Under the pieces are notes generated by a model. It had not been told where the DNA came from. It saw only the letters and a program-made list of their open reading frames with translations, and ran no database searches. Source: Pseudomonadota bacterium (GTDB lineage: Bacteria > Myxococcota_A > UBA796 > GCA-2862545). From it: DNA of 64,000 nucleotides. The translations under genes were made by a program, and so were the position numbers. Positions 40,879 through 49,967 of the stretch are shown here, one piece after another; the stretch's first letter is position 1; the number at the start of each line of letters is the position of its first letter. The stretch is taken from positions 1-64,000 of the forward strand of contig SXOB01000092.1 in assembly GCA_005776945.1 (NCBI GenBank). Direction: 5' to 3'.

Positions 40879-43641
40879 TCAGGGAGCCCCTTCGGGCAGC
40901 AAGCGAAACACCAACCGGTCGGGGTCTGGAATGGCCCGCTTTGCAGCGGCCACGACCGCCGCCGGATCGACGGCGTCGGCCAGCGTCACCCATTCGGCGA
41001 CGTCGTCCAGCGATCGCTCCCCACGAGCAACGCTCGTCAACTGCCCCATCCACCAGCCATCCGTTTCGATCGACCGCTCATGTTCTCGTTTCCGCGACAC
41101 GACGACGTCGTCGAAGACGCGCGCATCGGGAGGGGCCTGGGTCGACGCCACGAGCAAGCGCTCCACCTCCCCCAACAACTCGTCGACGCGGCCGGGGTCG
41201 CACGTGAACGACACCGTCACCACGCTCTCCATCACCGGGAACCGGGACATCCCGCCAGACACCCCAACGCCGTACACACCACTGCGCTTTTCGCGCAACT
41301 CTTCGCGCAGCACAGTCCGAAGGACCCCCAACCAGACGTCGAACGCGTGCCGTTCCTTGGCCGTCCCCTCGTAGACCCCCAACGTTTGCCATTGAGCGGA
41401 GGCCTTCGGTTCGGTCCCCGCACGCGTCGTCTCCGACGCCGACGCCGCTCGATTCGCGCCATCGTCTCCCCGGAGTTCCCCACGGCCCGTCGTCGGCAAT
41501 GTCGCCATCCAACGCTCCAGCGCGCCGGCGAGTGCAGCCTCTTCGACGGCGCCGACCACCACGACGGTCGACTCCGAAAAGTCGGCAAAGCGCTCTCGCC
41601 ACACCCGCTCCGAGGCCACACGGTCCATGGCCTGCAGGTCCTCGACCAAAAGCGCCCGGTGGCGGACGTCCCCGGCGAAGAGCGTACGATCGATCGCGTC
41701 GCGCCACCGCCGCTCCGGATCCAACATCTGCCGCTCGGCCCCAGTCAGGCGCAGTTCCTTCTCACGCGCAAAACCGTCCTCCGTGAAGCGGGGTTGGGTC
41801 GCGACGAGGTGCATCAGCTCGAACAACTCATCGACGCGCGATGCCCGCCCAGATCCATGCAGGCCCTCGTCGTGAGCGCCAAGCCAAGCGGAGGCGGAAA
41901 GTCCCGTCCCTGCCAGGCGCTTGCGGAGCGCAACGGCGTCGAACCCGCCGTAGCCAGACTGGCCGACGATTCCCCCGGCGGTGACGGCCGCGACGTAATC
42001 GGCGTCGGAGACATGTCCGGTCCCGCCGGGACTCTGTACCTGCACGGAAATGCCGTCTGCGGTTTCGTCGTTGGCGCGGAACAGCACCCGGACGCCGTTG
42101 GAGAGCTCAAATCGAACAACGCCGGTGGCGGCGTCAACCTCCCGGGACACCACTTTGCCGGCCGGCGGCGGCTCCGGCACCAACGGCGCGTTGCTCATCG
42201 AGTCAAGCCACGCCTCGGGGCGCGCCCGATCCAACGCCGCAAGACCACGCAACACGTCGCCTTCCGTCGGCATGGGCGTGGCCACAGGCGCGAAGAACTC
42301 AGCGATCCGACCATCGCCGTCAACGACTTCGGCGAGGCGGCTGCGCACGTCGCCCGCCGCGATCGTCGGCAGCAACTCGTCGGCCAGCGCCCGCTCTGCG
42401 ACGATGCCTGGTACGGGTTCACCGGAAAGCGCATGGCGGACGAGTTCGTCGGCGAGACGCGGCGAAGGCGTGTGCTCGACCTCCGTCGCGGCCTTGTCCA
42501 TCGCTTCCAGGGCGACGGCTTTGGCGCGCGCCAGCTCCCCTTCGGTCGGACCATGCACGACGAAGCGACGCACCTCGGTGTGAGCCGCGAGCAACGCAGG
42601 GAGCGCCTCCCCTTCTCGTGCGCCAACAGTGACCGTGAAGGTGCCCTCGATAGGCGTCGTGCGACCAAAACCAGCGGACGCTCCCAGGTACGGCGCATCG
42701 GGTCTCTGACTGACCTCGGCAAGCCGCTCGTTGAGGATTGCGGCCACCAAATTGTCGACGAGACCCGCGCGGTACCCCTCCCGCGTGGGACGCTCCGGGC
42801 GGTCCATCGTGTGGACCAACCGGCCAGACGTCGCAGGCATCTCCGGATCGGTGACGGTGATGACCCGCGTGCCAGGTTGATCGGGGATGGAGGGAGGTGG
42901 CACCTCCTTGTGGCTCTCCGATGTCCAGGCCGCGAACCGTTCGCGCACCTGCTCGAGCACTTTGGCGGGGTCCACGTCGCCGACGACCACCACCGCCGCG
43001 AGGTCCGGTCGGTACCAGGCGTCGACGAACCGGCGGGCGGCCGAGACTTCGAGCGCTTCGAGTGATGCCAAGGTGCCGATCGGCAGCCGGTCCGCGTGGG
43101 CCGAACCCGCGAGCTCGATGGGGAGTACCTGGTCCAGGATTCGGGACCCCATGCCCTGGCGGCGTCGCCACTCCTCGATGATGACGCCGCGCTCTTTGTC
43201 GAACTCGGCGGGATCGAGTTTTTGGGCAGCCATCTGATCGAACAGGACGTCGAGGGCCTCGCCAAGAAGGGCGGGGTCGTCCGTAGGAACCGTCAGGTCG
43301 TAGACCGTCTCGTCGAACGACGTATGGGCATTGACGTCGGAACCGAAGCGCATCCCGAAGGACTCGAGCTTGTGCACGAGTTCCGCGCCCGTGAATCGCT
43401 CCGTGCTGTTGAAGGCCATGTGCTCGACGAAGTGGGCCACACCGCGCTGATCGTCCTCTTCCACCGCGCTGCCAACGCCGAACGCACCGCGGAGAAACGC
43501 ACGCCGTTCAGGGGTGCCGTTGGCGCGCACAAATACCCGAAGGCCATTGGGCAACACTTCGCTCACGATGGCACCGTCGAGCGGAAGGAGGTCGTCGGGG
43601 GGCGCGGCCGGGCGCGAGCAGGCAAGCAGGAGGAAGAGCAT
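40879..43641 (-). CDS. M16 family zinc metalloprotease lipoprotein (pitrilysin-like)
   Basis: A 920-residue lipoprotein (MLFLLLAC, Cys8) with two halves of the M16B type. The N-terminal half has the inverted zinc motif HFVEH (His70, Glu73, His74) and a downstream acidic ligand near GVIIEEW. The second half is inactive, as usual. Proteins of this type degrade peptides in the periplasm or on the cell surface. I chose the ATG at 43641 because it gives the lipobox; 15 extra codons upstream are open. It lies just upstream of the kinase gene on the same strand and is divergent from radA. Confidence 0.9.
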   Translation of the reverse strand: MLFLLLACSRPAAPPDDLLPLDGAIVSEVLPNGLRVFVRANGTPERRAFLRGAFGVGSAVEEDDQRGVAHFVEHMAFNSTERFTGAELVHKLESFGMRFGSDVNAHTSFDETVYDLTVPTDDPALLGEALDVLFDQMAAQKLDPAEFDKERGVIIEEWRRRQGMGSRILDQVLPIELAGSAHADRLPIGTLASLEALEVSAARRFVDAWYRPDLAAVVVVGDVDPAKVLEQVRERFAAWTSESHKEVPPPSIPDQPGTRVITVTDPEMPATSGRLVHTMDRPERPTREGYRAGLVDNLVAAILNERLAEVSQRPDAPYLGASAGFGRTTPIEGTFTVTVGAREGEALPALLAAHTEVRRFVVHGPTEGELARAKAVALEAMDKAATEVEHTPSPRLADELVRHALSGEPVPGIVAERALADELLPTIAAGDVRSRLAEVVDGDGRIAEFFAPVATPMPTEGDVLRGLAALDRARPEAWLDSMSNAPLVPEPPPAGKVVSREVDAATGVVRFELSNGVRVLFRANDETADGISVQVQSPGGTGHVSDADYVAAVTAGGIVGQSGYGGFDAVALRKRLAGTGLSASAWLGAHDEGLHGSGRASRVDELFELMHLVATQPRFTEDGFAREKELRLTGAERQMLDPERRWRDAIDRTLFAGDVRHRALLVEDLQAMDRVASERVWRERFADFSESTVVVVGAVEEAALAGALERWMATLPTTGRGELRGDDGANRAASASETTRAGTEPKASAQWQTLGVYEGTAKERHAFDVWLGVLRTVLREELREKRSGVYGVGVSGGMSRFPVMESVVTVSFTCDPGRVDELLGEVERLLVASTQAPPDARVFDDVVVSRKREHERSIETDGWWMGQLTSVARGERSLDDVAEWVTLADAVDPAAVVAAAKRAIPDPDRLVFRLLPEGAP

Positions 43642-43748
43642 CCGCCAGCCTACGTCGCGCCTTGGGGCGCTGCCAGCGGAAGCCACATGCCCGCGATGCC
43701 GCGGGCCGATCCGGGCGCGCTAGACGGATGGACTCTGCGGAGGGTCCG

Positions 43749-45086
43749 GTGGCCAGAGAACGCCAGTCATTCAAGTGTACCTCCTGCAACTACGTTTCCG
43801 TCCGATGGCTCGGACGCTGTCCGCAGTGCCAGGCCTGGTCCACCCTGGAACCCGAAGGGCCTGCGCTCGAGGCACCGGCGGCGCTGCCCAAGGTCACGAT
43901 GCTCAGCGACGTGCCAGTCGACGGCCCCGAAGTGCGAGTGCGGACCGGCATTGCGGAGTTCGACCGCGTGCTCGGCGGCGGCCTCGTCCTCGGCAGCCTC
44001 ACCCTGCTTGGCGGCGACCCCGGCATCGGCAAGAGCACGCTCCTGCTGATGGCGGCCGAGCAGCTCGCCCGACGCGGCGGCGGGGTCCTCTACGCATCAG
44101 GCGAAGAGTCAGCCCAACAAATTCGGCTTCGTGCCGATCGCCTTGGCGTCGTCGATGCCGAGATCGCGCTGCTCGCGGAAACGGATTTCGACCGCATCGA
44201 GGCGAGCGCCCGCGACCGCCGTCCCCAGGTGCTCATCGTCGACAGCATCCAGACTGTGACGCTCGGTCAAGGCCCACCGGGCTCCGTCGTCCAGATTCGG
44301 GAGATCGCACATCGGGCGATGACGATGGCGAAGTCCACCGGCATTGCCGTCTTGCTCGTCGGCCACGTCACACGTAGCGGTGATCTCGCTGGGCCCAAGG
44401 TCCTCGAGCACCTCGTCGACACCGTCCTCACATTCGAAGGAGACGGGCGCACCGGACTTCGCGTTCTTCGCGCCGCGAAGAATCGATTCGGCGCCGCCGG
44501 CGAGCTCGGCCTCTTCGAGATGGCCGAAGAGGGTCTGGTTCAGGTGCCCGATGCGTCCGCGCGCCTGCTTGGCGAACGTAGTGCGGGGATGGCCGGCACC
44601 GCAGTCGTCGCGGCGCTGGAAGGCACGCGCCCGGTCCTGGCCGAGGTCCAGGCCCTCGTCGGTCGGTCGGGCAACCCCATGCCTGCACGCACGACCGTGG
44701 GTATCGATCGCCAGCGCCTGCTCATGGTCGCGGCGGTCCTAGGAAAAGCGCAGCTGCCGCTGCACGACCGCGATGTGTTCGCCAATGCGGCCGGCGGCTT
44801 GCACCTCGTCGAGCCCGCCGCCGATCTTGGACTCGTCGCCGCCATCGCGTCTTCCTGGTCCGAACGGCCGCTTCCTGCTGACACGATCTGGATTGGCGAG
44901 GTGGGCCTCGTGGGAGAGGTACGGTCCGTCAGCCATCCTCGGGCTCGCCTCCGCGAAGCGGTTCGCCATGGCTTTCGTCGCGCCGTCGTACCGCAGGCTT
45001 GGCCGGCCGACGTGGATGCAACCATCGAGCTGACGCGCGTCCGTTCCGTCGCCGACGCCCTACGGCTGCTTCGTGCCGGCGATTGA
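43749..45086 (+). CDS. radA: DNA repair protein RadA/Sms
   Basis: A 445-residue recombination factor that drives branch migration. It has an N-terminal zinc finger (CTSC...CPQC), Walker A GGDPGIGKST, the RadA-specific KNRFG motif and a C-terminal Lon-like domain. The start GTG at 43749 is chosen because CGGAGGG ends about 5 bp before it and the protein then begins MARERQSFKCTSC as usual for RadA; ATG at 43728 would add seven residues. It acts with RecA on DNA. Divergent from the M16 gene. Confidence 0.96.
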   Translation: MARERQSFKCTSCNYVSVRWLGRCPQCQAWSTLEPEGPALEAPAALPKVTMLSDVPVDGPEVRVRTGIAEFDRVLGGGLVLGSLTLLGGDPGIGKSTLLLMAAEQLARRGGGVLYASGEESAQQIRLRADRLGVVDAEIALLAETDFDRIEASARDRRPQVLIVDSIQTVTLGQGPPGSVVQIREIAHRAMTMAKSTGIAVLLVGHVTRSGDLAGPKVLEHLVDTVLTFEGDGRTGLRVLRAAKNRFGAAGELGLFEMAEEGLVQVPDASARLLGERSAGMAGTAVVAALEGTRPVLAEVQALVGRSGNPMPARTTVGIDRQRLLMVAAVLGKAQLPLHDRDVFANAAGGLHLVEPAADLGLVAAIASSWSERPLPADTIWIGEVGLVGEVRSVSHPRARLREAVRHGFRRAVVPQAWPADVDATIELTRVRSVADALRLLRAGD

Positions 45087-45118
45087 CCGCTCGCGGCCCC
45101 TGACCGCGCCATCAGTCG

Positions 45119-45553
45119 CTAGCAGCGAACCCAAACGCGTCCGCTGAGGACGTCTCGGCCGAGGACAAGCCCTGCTGAACCGTCAGCGAACTCAAGGCTC
45201 ACGGGCACGTTTCGGCCGCCCACTTCGATGACCACGTCCTTCCGGCCCCGACCCCCAGGTACGGACCACGACGAATGTGGGCGGGTGGGATCGAGGACGG
45301 CTTCGACGTCGGCGCCATCGACGCGAACCTGGGTCGTCCAGCCGAGGACAACGGCCTCGTCGGCCATGTCATAGACGAGCCCATCGCCGTCGTCGACCGT
45401 CGCATCCTCGTCCACCCCCGAAAGCCCGTCCGGCTCCAGCGTCGGATCGAGATCCTCGACGGGGCCGTCCTCCGAAAACGGGTCCAGCCCGCCGACCGTC
45501 TCTTCGGGCCAAGGACCCTCGAACACGTCGTCGGGTGCCGGGACGCGGCCCAC
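45119..45553 (-). CDS. Acidic protein with weak retropepsin-like pattern
   Basis: A 144-residue protein with a very acidic, Pro-rich first half. The second half has VRVDGADVEAVLDPTR and LVLGRDVLSGRVWV, which recall the flap and GRDLL segments of small aspartic-protease-like domains (the RimK-associated zinc protease group), but the catalytic DTGA is replaced by DPTR. The resemblance is weak and the function is unknown. GTG start at 45553, 3 bp after the stop of the small membrane protein gene, so probably one operon. Confidence 0.55.
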   Translation of the reverse strand: MGRVPAPDDVFEGPWPEETVGGLDPFSEDGPVEDLDPTLEPDGLSGVDEDATVDDGDGLVYDMADEAVVLGWTTQVRVDGADVEAVLDPTRPHSSWSVPGGRGRKDVVIEVGGRNVPVSLEFADGSAGLVLGRDVLSGRVWVRC

Positions 45554-45556
45554 GCG

Positions 45557-45847
45557 TCAGTACCCGCCCGTGAACCGCCAAGCTGCGCGGTTGAGCGTGA
45601 CCATCAGAGCGACCCCGAACAAGATGGCCGAGACCGCCATGCCGAGGTCCGGGAGTCCACCGATGTTGTCGAGGCCCGAAAACCCGACGTGGGCGAAGTC
45701 CTCGTTGAGGCCGACTCGGACGCCGTCACCGCCCGGAACGTGGCCCCAGGCGTAGTACATGGTGCGAATGCCGTAGCCCAGGCTCAGGCCCGCAACGGGA
45801 ATCCCAAGCAGGTAGGGGAGCCGGGTCTCGTCGTCTCGCGCGTCCAT
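45557..45847 (-). CDS. Small two-helix membrane protein
   Basis: A 96-residue protein with two predicted transmembrane segments (about LLGIPVAGLSLGYGIRTMYY and LGMAVSAILFGVALMVTL) joined by a Gly/Asp-rich loop. No family is recognised. The ATG at 45847 has GGAG 5 bp before it; a GTG at 45853 would add two residues. It is divergent from the ABC exporter genes and precedes the acidic protein gene. Confidence 0.6.
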   Translation of the reverse strand: MDARDDETRLPYLLGIPVAGLSLGYGIRTMYYAWGHVPGGDGVRVGLNEDFAHVGFSGLDNIGGLPDLGMAVSAILFGVALMVTLNRAAWRFTGGY

Positions 45848-45917
45848 CGCCACTCCAGGCGCCGGCCCTAACGCGCGCCTCCCGCCTGCCCAACGGGCGA
45901 GCTACGCCGCGAGCCCC

Positions 45918-47630
45918 GTGTCCCCCGTTCTGCGATTCGCCCGCAAGCACCTTCGGCCGTACCTGCCTTGGTACCTTGCCGGGACGGCCGCGCTCGTCCT
46001 GACCAACGGAATCATGGCATCCATCCCCCTCGTGGCAGCCGAGGGGATCGACGCGTTGCCAGAACGTGCGCCGGTCCTGCGTGCCGCGCTCCACGTGGCC
46101 CTGCTCGGGGGCGTCGTCATTGCGGTCCGTACAGCCAGCCGGCTCCTCTTCTTTACCCCTGGCCGCTTTGTTGAAGTCGCACTGCGCCGCGACCTTTTCG
46201 AAGCCGTGCTTCGCCAACGCGAGGACTTCCTCGGCCAATTCCCGACCGGTGACCTCGTCAACCGCACCAACTCGGATGTCGGGAACGTCCGCATGTTGGC
46301 GGGTTTCGTGGCCCTTGCGCTGCTCAACGCAATGACCGCGACCGCCACCGTGGGTGTGCAACTCGCGCGGCTCGACCCGTGGCTCGCAATTTGGACGTTG
46401 ACGACTCTCTGCGGCGCCACGGCCCTGTCGATGATGGCCGTCCAGAGAATGCTGGCCCTCGTCCGAAAGATCCAGGAAGCCGGCAGCGCCCTGGCCGACG
46501 CTGCCTTGCAGGCATTCCAAGGTGTCTCCGCCCTCCAAGCGTGGCAAGCCGAGGCGTCCATCGGCGCCCAGGTTGGCGCCATCGCGGAGAGGTGGCGGGC
46601 CTTGAACCAGCGGCGTTCACAGCTTCGCGTCGCCATCGGCCCCATGCTCGGTTTGTCTACGGCGATTGGCACCTTCGGGCTGTTGTGGACCGCTGACGAT
46701 CGCGTGGCCAACGGTTCGCTGACCAGCGGCGAAATCGTCGCATTCGTCGCCCTCGTGGGCACCCTCGCCAGCCCGCTGCGGTCAGTCAGCTTCGTTGCGA
46801 GTCTCGCGCGCCAAGCGACGGCGAGCATCGAGCGCATCGAGGCCATCTTGGACGCGCCCGTCGAGCGCCCAGACCTGCCGAATCCCACGCCAGCGCCTAC
46901 CCGGCCCCCGACGATCCAACTCCGTCATTTGACGTTTGCGTGGCCGGGTGCGCCGACCCCTGCGTTGTCCAACCTCAGCATCGACATCCCGGCCGGTGCG
47001 ACCGTTGGAATCGTCGGCCCCACGGGCTCAGGCAAGAGCACCCTGCTGCAACTGCTGGCGCGCCGAACGGAGCCGCCGCGCGAACAGATCTTCGTGGACG
47101 GCGCCGACCTCGCCGGCATCGACCTTCTCGGTTGGCGCGCAGCAACGACATTCGTGCCCCAAAAAGCCTTCCTCTTCTCGGAGAGCGTTCGGGACAACAT
47201 CGCGCTTGGTCGGCCCGTCGATGTCATGGCCATTGCCGAACGTGCCGCGTTGCACGACGACCTGGCGTCGCTGGCCAACGGACTGGACACGATCGTCGGC
47301 GAGGCTGGCACCATGCTCAGCGGCGGCCAACGCCAACGGGTCGCGCTTGCCCGGGGGTTGGCGCGCGAACCCGTGCTTCTCGTCTTGGACGACGTCCTGA
47401 GCGCCGTTGACGCCACAACCGAGCGCGCTCTGCTCGCGACCCTCGCCAACGCCGGACAACGGCCGACCACGCTCATCGTCAGCCATCGGCTTTCGGCCGT
47501 CAAGGACGCCGACCTGATCGTCGTCCTGGACCAGGGCCGCGCCGTCGAGACAGGGACCCACGGTGCGCTGCTTGCCCGCAACGGGTCCTACGCCGAACTC
47601 TGGCGCCTCCAAACGACGGAGGCCGAATGA
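45918..47630 (+). CDS. ABC exporter half-transporter, subunit 1 (degenerate ATP site)
   Basis: A 570-residue half-transporter with a six-helix membrane domain and one nucleotide-binding domain: Walker A GPTGSGKST, signature LSGGQ, Walker B LLVLDDVLSAVD and His in VSHRLS. The catalytic Glu after Walker B is Asp here, as in the non-hydrolysing site of heterodimeric exporters. It overlaps the second subunit gene by 4 bp, so the two form one transporter, probably for lipids, drugs or peptides; the cargo cannot be read. GTG start at 45918. Confidence 0.92.
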   Translation: MSPVLRFARKHLRPYLPWYLAGTAALVLTNGIMASIPLVAAEGIDALPERAPVLRAALHVALLGGVVIAVRTASRLLFFTPGRFVEVALRRDLFEAVLRQREDFLGQFPTGDLVNRTNSDVGNVRMLAGFVALALLNAMTATATVGVQLARLDPWLAIWTLTTLCGATALSMMAVQRMLALVRKIQEAGSALADAALQAFQGVSALQAWQAEASIGAQVGAIAERWRALNQRRSQLRVAIGPMLGLSTAIGTFGLLWTADDRVANGSLTSGEIVAFVALVGTLASPLRSVSFVASLARQATASIERIEAILDAPVERPDLPNPTPAPTRPPTIQLRHLTFAWPGAPTPALSNLSIDIPAGATVGIVGPTGSGKSTLLQLLARRTEPPREQIFVDGADLAGIDLLGWRAATTFVPQKAFLFSESVRDNIALGRPVDVMAIAERAALHDDLASLANGLDTIVGEAGTMLSGGQRQRVALARGLAREPVLLVLDDVLSAVDATTERALLATLANAGQRPTTLIVSHRLSAVKDADLIVVLDQGRAVETGTHGALLARNGSYAELWRLQTTEAE

Positions 47631-49336
47631 GCGGCGACATCGGCTTGTTGGCGCGCGCGACGAGGTGGATGCGCGGCGACCGGTGGCTCTGGCTTGGCGC
47701 CCTGGTCGCAGCACTGCTGGCCACGGCCTTCGGCCTGGCACAGCCCATTCTGCTTGGCCGAATTGTCGACGCCCTCGTGGCGCAGGACGCGGCCGCGACC
47801 GATCTGTCGTTGGCATGGCTCGGCTGTGTGGTGGCTGTCTTTCTATGTGAGGCCAGCTACCTCCTATGGCTGTCCGCTGGCGCGCTCGGCGCCATCACCC
47901 GGTTGCGTGGCGACCTCTTCGCCCACATTCTCGCCCGACCCCTTGAATGGCACGACCGGGAGCCGTCTGGCCGCCTGCTTTCCCGTGTGACGAGCGACGT
48001 GGAAGCGCTCGGCGAGACGCTGACGGCGGGAGCCGTGACCCTCGTGCTCGACGTCCTCGTCATCGTCGGCGTCGTCGCAACGATGTTCTGGCTCGACGTC
48101 CGCTTGACCGCCGTTCTGCTGCTCGTCGCGCCGCCACTGGCGCTCATCGTCGACGTCTGCCGGCGCAAGATGCGGACCTACTTTGTCGACATCCGCAACG
48201 CGCTCGCTGAGCTGACAGCTTTTGTCAGCGAGCGTTTGGCAGGACACGCCATCGTCCAGCTCTACTCCGACGAGGTGCGCGCGCGCGGCCAACATGAGGC
48301 GCGCCTGCTGTCCTACCGAAATGCCTCGATCTGGAACAACGTCTGGGACGCGCTCTTGTTCGCGGTCGTCGACGGGGTTTCCGCCGGAACCCTGGGCCTC
48401 ATGCTGGCCTGGGCCGCCAATGCCCCGGACGTTGCGACCGCGGGACTGCTCGCCGCCTTTGTCGACTGCATCGCCCGCCTGTTCACCCCCGTCCGCGAGC
48501 TCTCTGGCAAAGTCGCGATTCTCCAGCGCGCAAGTACGAGCCTCGAGAAGATCTTCGCGATTCTCGACGACACGACCGACCTGCCGCGCGGCCGAACCCA
48601 GTTGCCGCACCCGCCGTCGCGAATCGAGGCCAAGGGCCTCAGTTTCGCCTACCCAGGCGGCCCCACGGTCCTGCAGGACGTCGACCTCGCCGTCGAGCGA
48701 GGACAAACGGTCGCTTTGGTCGGTCGCACTGGCTCCGGCAAGAGTACCCTCGCCAAGCTGTTCGCCCGCGCCATTGGCGGCCATCGCGGGCAGCTGACCT
48801 TCGACGGTCTGGACGTCGACTCGCTGGACCCCGCTACGGTCCGCGCCCATGTCGGCGTGGTCCAACAGGACGCTCGCCTGTTCACAGGTACGGTCCGCTC
48901 GAACTTGTCGCTCGGCGCGAACCTCCCCGATGACCGCCTGATGGCAGCGCTAAATGCCGCGCAAGCCCACGAAATCGCCCTCCGCCTCGGCGGTCTCGAC
49001 GGACAAGTCGCCGCCGGCGGGCGAAACCTGTCGGTCGGGGAGGCCCAACTCCTCGCCTTCGCCCGGGCGCTGGCCCACAACCGCCCTATTGTCGTGCTCG
49101 ATGAACCCACCGCATCGGTCGACAGCGCAACGGAGCACCGGATGGACGGCGCCACGCGCGCCCTCCTTCGAGGCCGCACGGTCATCCTCGTCGCCCATCG
49201 TCTGAGCACCGTGGCGCAGGCGGATCAAATCTGCGTGATGGAAGGCGGACGCATCGTCGAGCGCGGCCGCCACGCCGATCTGCTGGCGTCCGGCGGCCGG
49301 TATGCCGAGCTATGGCACGCCGCGGCCGGGCATTGA
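47627..49336 (+). CDS. ABC exporter half-transporter, subunit 2
   Basis: A 569-residue partner of the preceding subunit, with six membrane helices and a nucleotide-binding domain: Walker A GRTGSGKST, Walker B IVVLDEPTASVD with the catalytic Glu, and VAHRLS. Its signature reads LSVGE instead of LSGGQ. Because the signature of one half pairs with the Walker motifs of the other, the weak Walker B of subunit 1 and the weak signature of subunit 2 fall in the same ATP site, the pattern of BmrCD/TmrAB-type exporters. Translation starts in the stop of subunit 1 (ATGA). Confidence 0.93.
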   Translation: MSGDIGLLARATRWMRGDRWLWLGALVAALLATAFGLAQPILLGRIVDALVAQDAAATDLSLAWLGCVVAVFLCEASYLLWLSAGALGAITRLRGDLFAHILARPLEWHDREPSGRLLSRVTSDVEALGETLTAGAVTLVLDVLVIVGVVATMFWLDVRLTAVLLLVAPPLALIVDVCRRKMRTYFVDIRNALAELTAFVSERLAGHAIVQLYSDEVRARGQHEARLLSYRNASIWNNVWDALLFAVVDGVSAGTLGLMLAWAANAPDVATAGLLAAFVDCIARLFTPVRELSGKVAILQRASTSLEKIFAILDDTTDLPRGRTQLPHPPSRIEAKGLSFAYPGGPTVLQDVDLAVERGQTVALVGRTGSGKSTLAKLFARAIGGHRGQLTFDGLDVDSLDPATVRAHVGVVQQDARLFTGTVRSNLSLGANLPDDRLMAALNAAQAHEIALRLGGLDGQVAAGGRNLSVGEAQLLAFARALAHNRPIVVLDEPTASVDSATEHRMDGATRALLRGRTVILVAHRLSTVAQADQICVMEGGRIVERGRHADLLASGGRYAELWHAAAGH

Positions 49337-49377
49337 ATGCCGCACGCCGCGCCGACGTCTACGCCGATGGAGGACCC

Positions 49378-49719
49378 ATGACCCGATTTGCCCCGTTCCT
49401 TGGTCTCGCCTTTGCCCTCGTAGCGATGGCCGATGAGCCCGCGGCCCCGCCCGCGCCCCCGACCCCACCCGCAGCGACGCCCGACCCGGCGAACATCGAT
49501 TGCACGCTGCGCCCAGACGCGACGGCCGTCGCCAATTGCGAAGCCGCGAAGGCGGCGGCGTTGGCCGACTGCAGCACGCTGACGGACGTCGACGCCAAGG
49601 CCAAGTGCGAAGCCGACAAGGCGACAGCGCTGACGCTCCTCACGCCCCAGCCGGGCAAGAAGGCGAAGGCCAAGAAGTCGAACACCAACCGGATGGAAGC
49701 CGAGTCCACCGACGAGTGA
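49378..49719 (+). CDS. Small secreted protein with Cys-Ala-Lys-rich repeats
   Basis: A 113-residue protein. The ATG at 49378 follows GGAGGA. A signal peptide (MTRFAPFLGLAFALVAMADE) is followed by a Pro/Ala spacer, a helical part with four Cys in similar spacing (DCTL, NCEA, DCST, KCEA) and a basic Lys-rich tail. No family is recognised. It lies 41 bp after the ABC exporter genes and could be transcribed with them. Confidence 0.65.
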   Translation: MTRFAPFLGLAFALVAMADEPAAPPAPPTPPAATPDPANIDCTLRPDATAVANCEAAKAAALADCSTLTDVDAKAKCEADKATALTLLTPQPGKKAKAKKSNTNRMEAESTDE

Positions 49720-49741
49720 GGTTCGCCCCTTCGAGGGCGTC

Positions 49742-49967
49742 TAGCAGACTGCTGCAAAAGGGCGAAACGCACGCCGGCGTGCCGGCGTGCGTGATGACCG
49801 GCGCCGTCCGACACGAGCCCGCGAGGGCGCCCGATCCCGCAAGGAACGGGGTGCAAGGCGAGGAAAGCCGTACCGAGCGTACGGCGACCGAGCCTGGGTC
49901 CCCGTGACGCCGCGGGGCGGGATGCCCCCGCGGGCGCAGCAGGACGGCGCTTTGCAGCAGCCTGCTA
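49742..49967. repeat. MITE-like element with 17-bp terminal inverted repeats
   Basis: TAGCAGACTGCTGCAAA (49742-49758) and TTTGCAGCAGCCTGCTA (49951-49967) are inverted repeats with one mismatch in 17, bounding 226 bp of non-coding DNA. Inside are a perfect palindrome with 12-bp arms (ACGCACGCCGGC at 49767-49778, its complement at 49781-49792) and a smaller one, CCGTAC/GTACGG. No reading frame is convincing. The right end supplies the TAG stop codon of the pentapeptide protein gene. This looks like a miniature transposable element or repeated palindromic unit inserted between two convergent genes; it may also act as a terminator for both. Confidence 0.65.

Noticed and set aside
41080-43065. 661-codon open frame antisense to the M16 protease
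   Set aside because: The minus-strand protein has HFVEH and a lipobox; the plus-strand frame has neither motif nor ribosome binding site.
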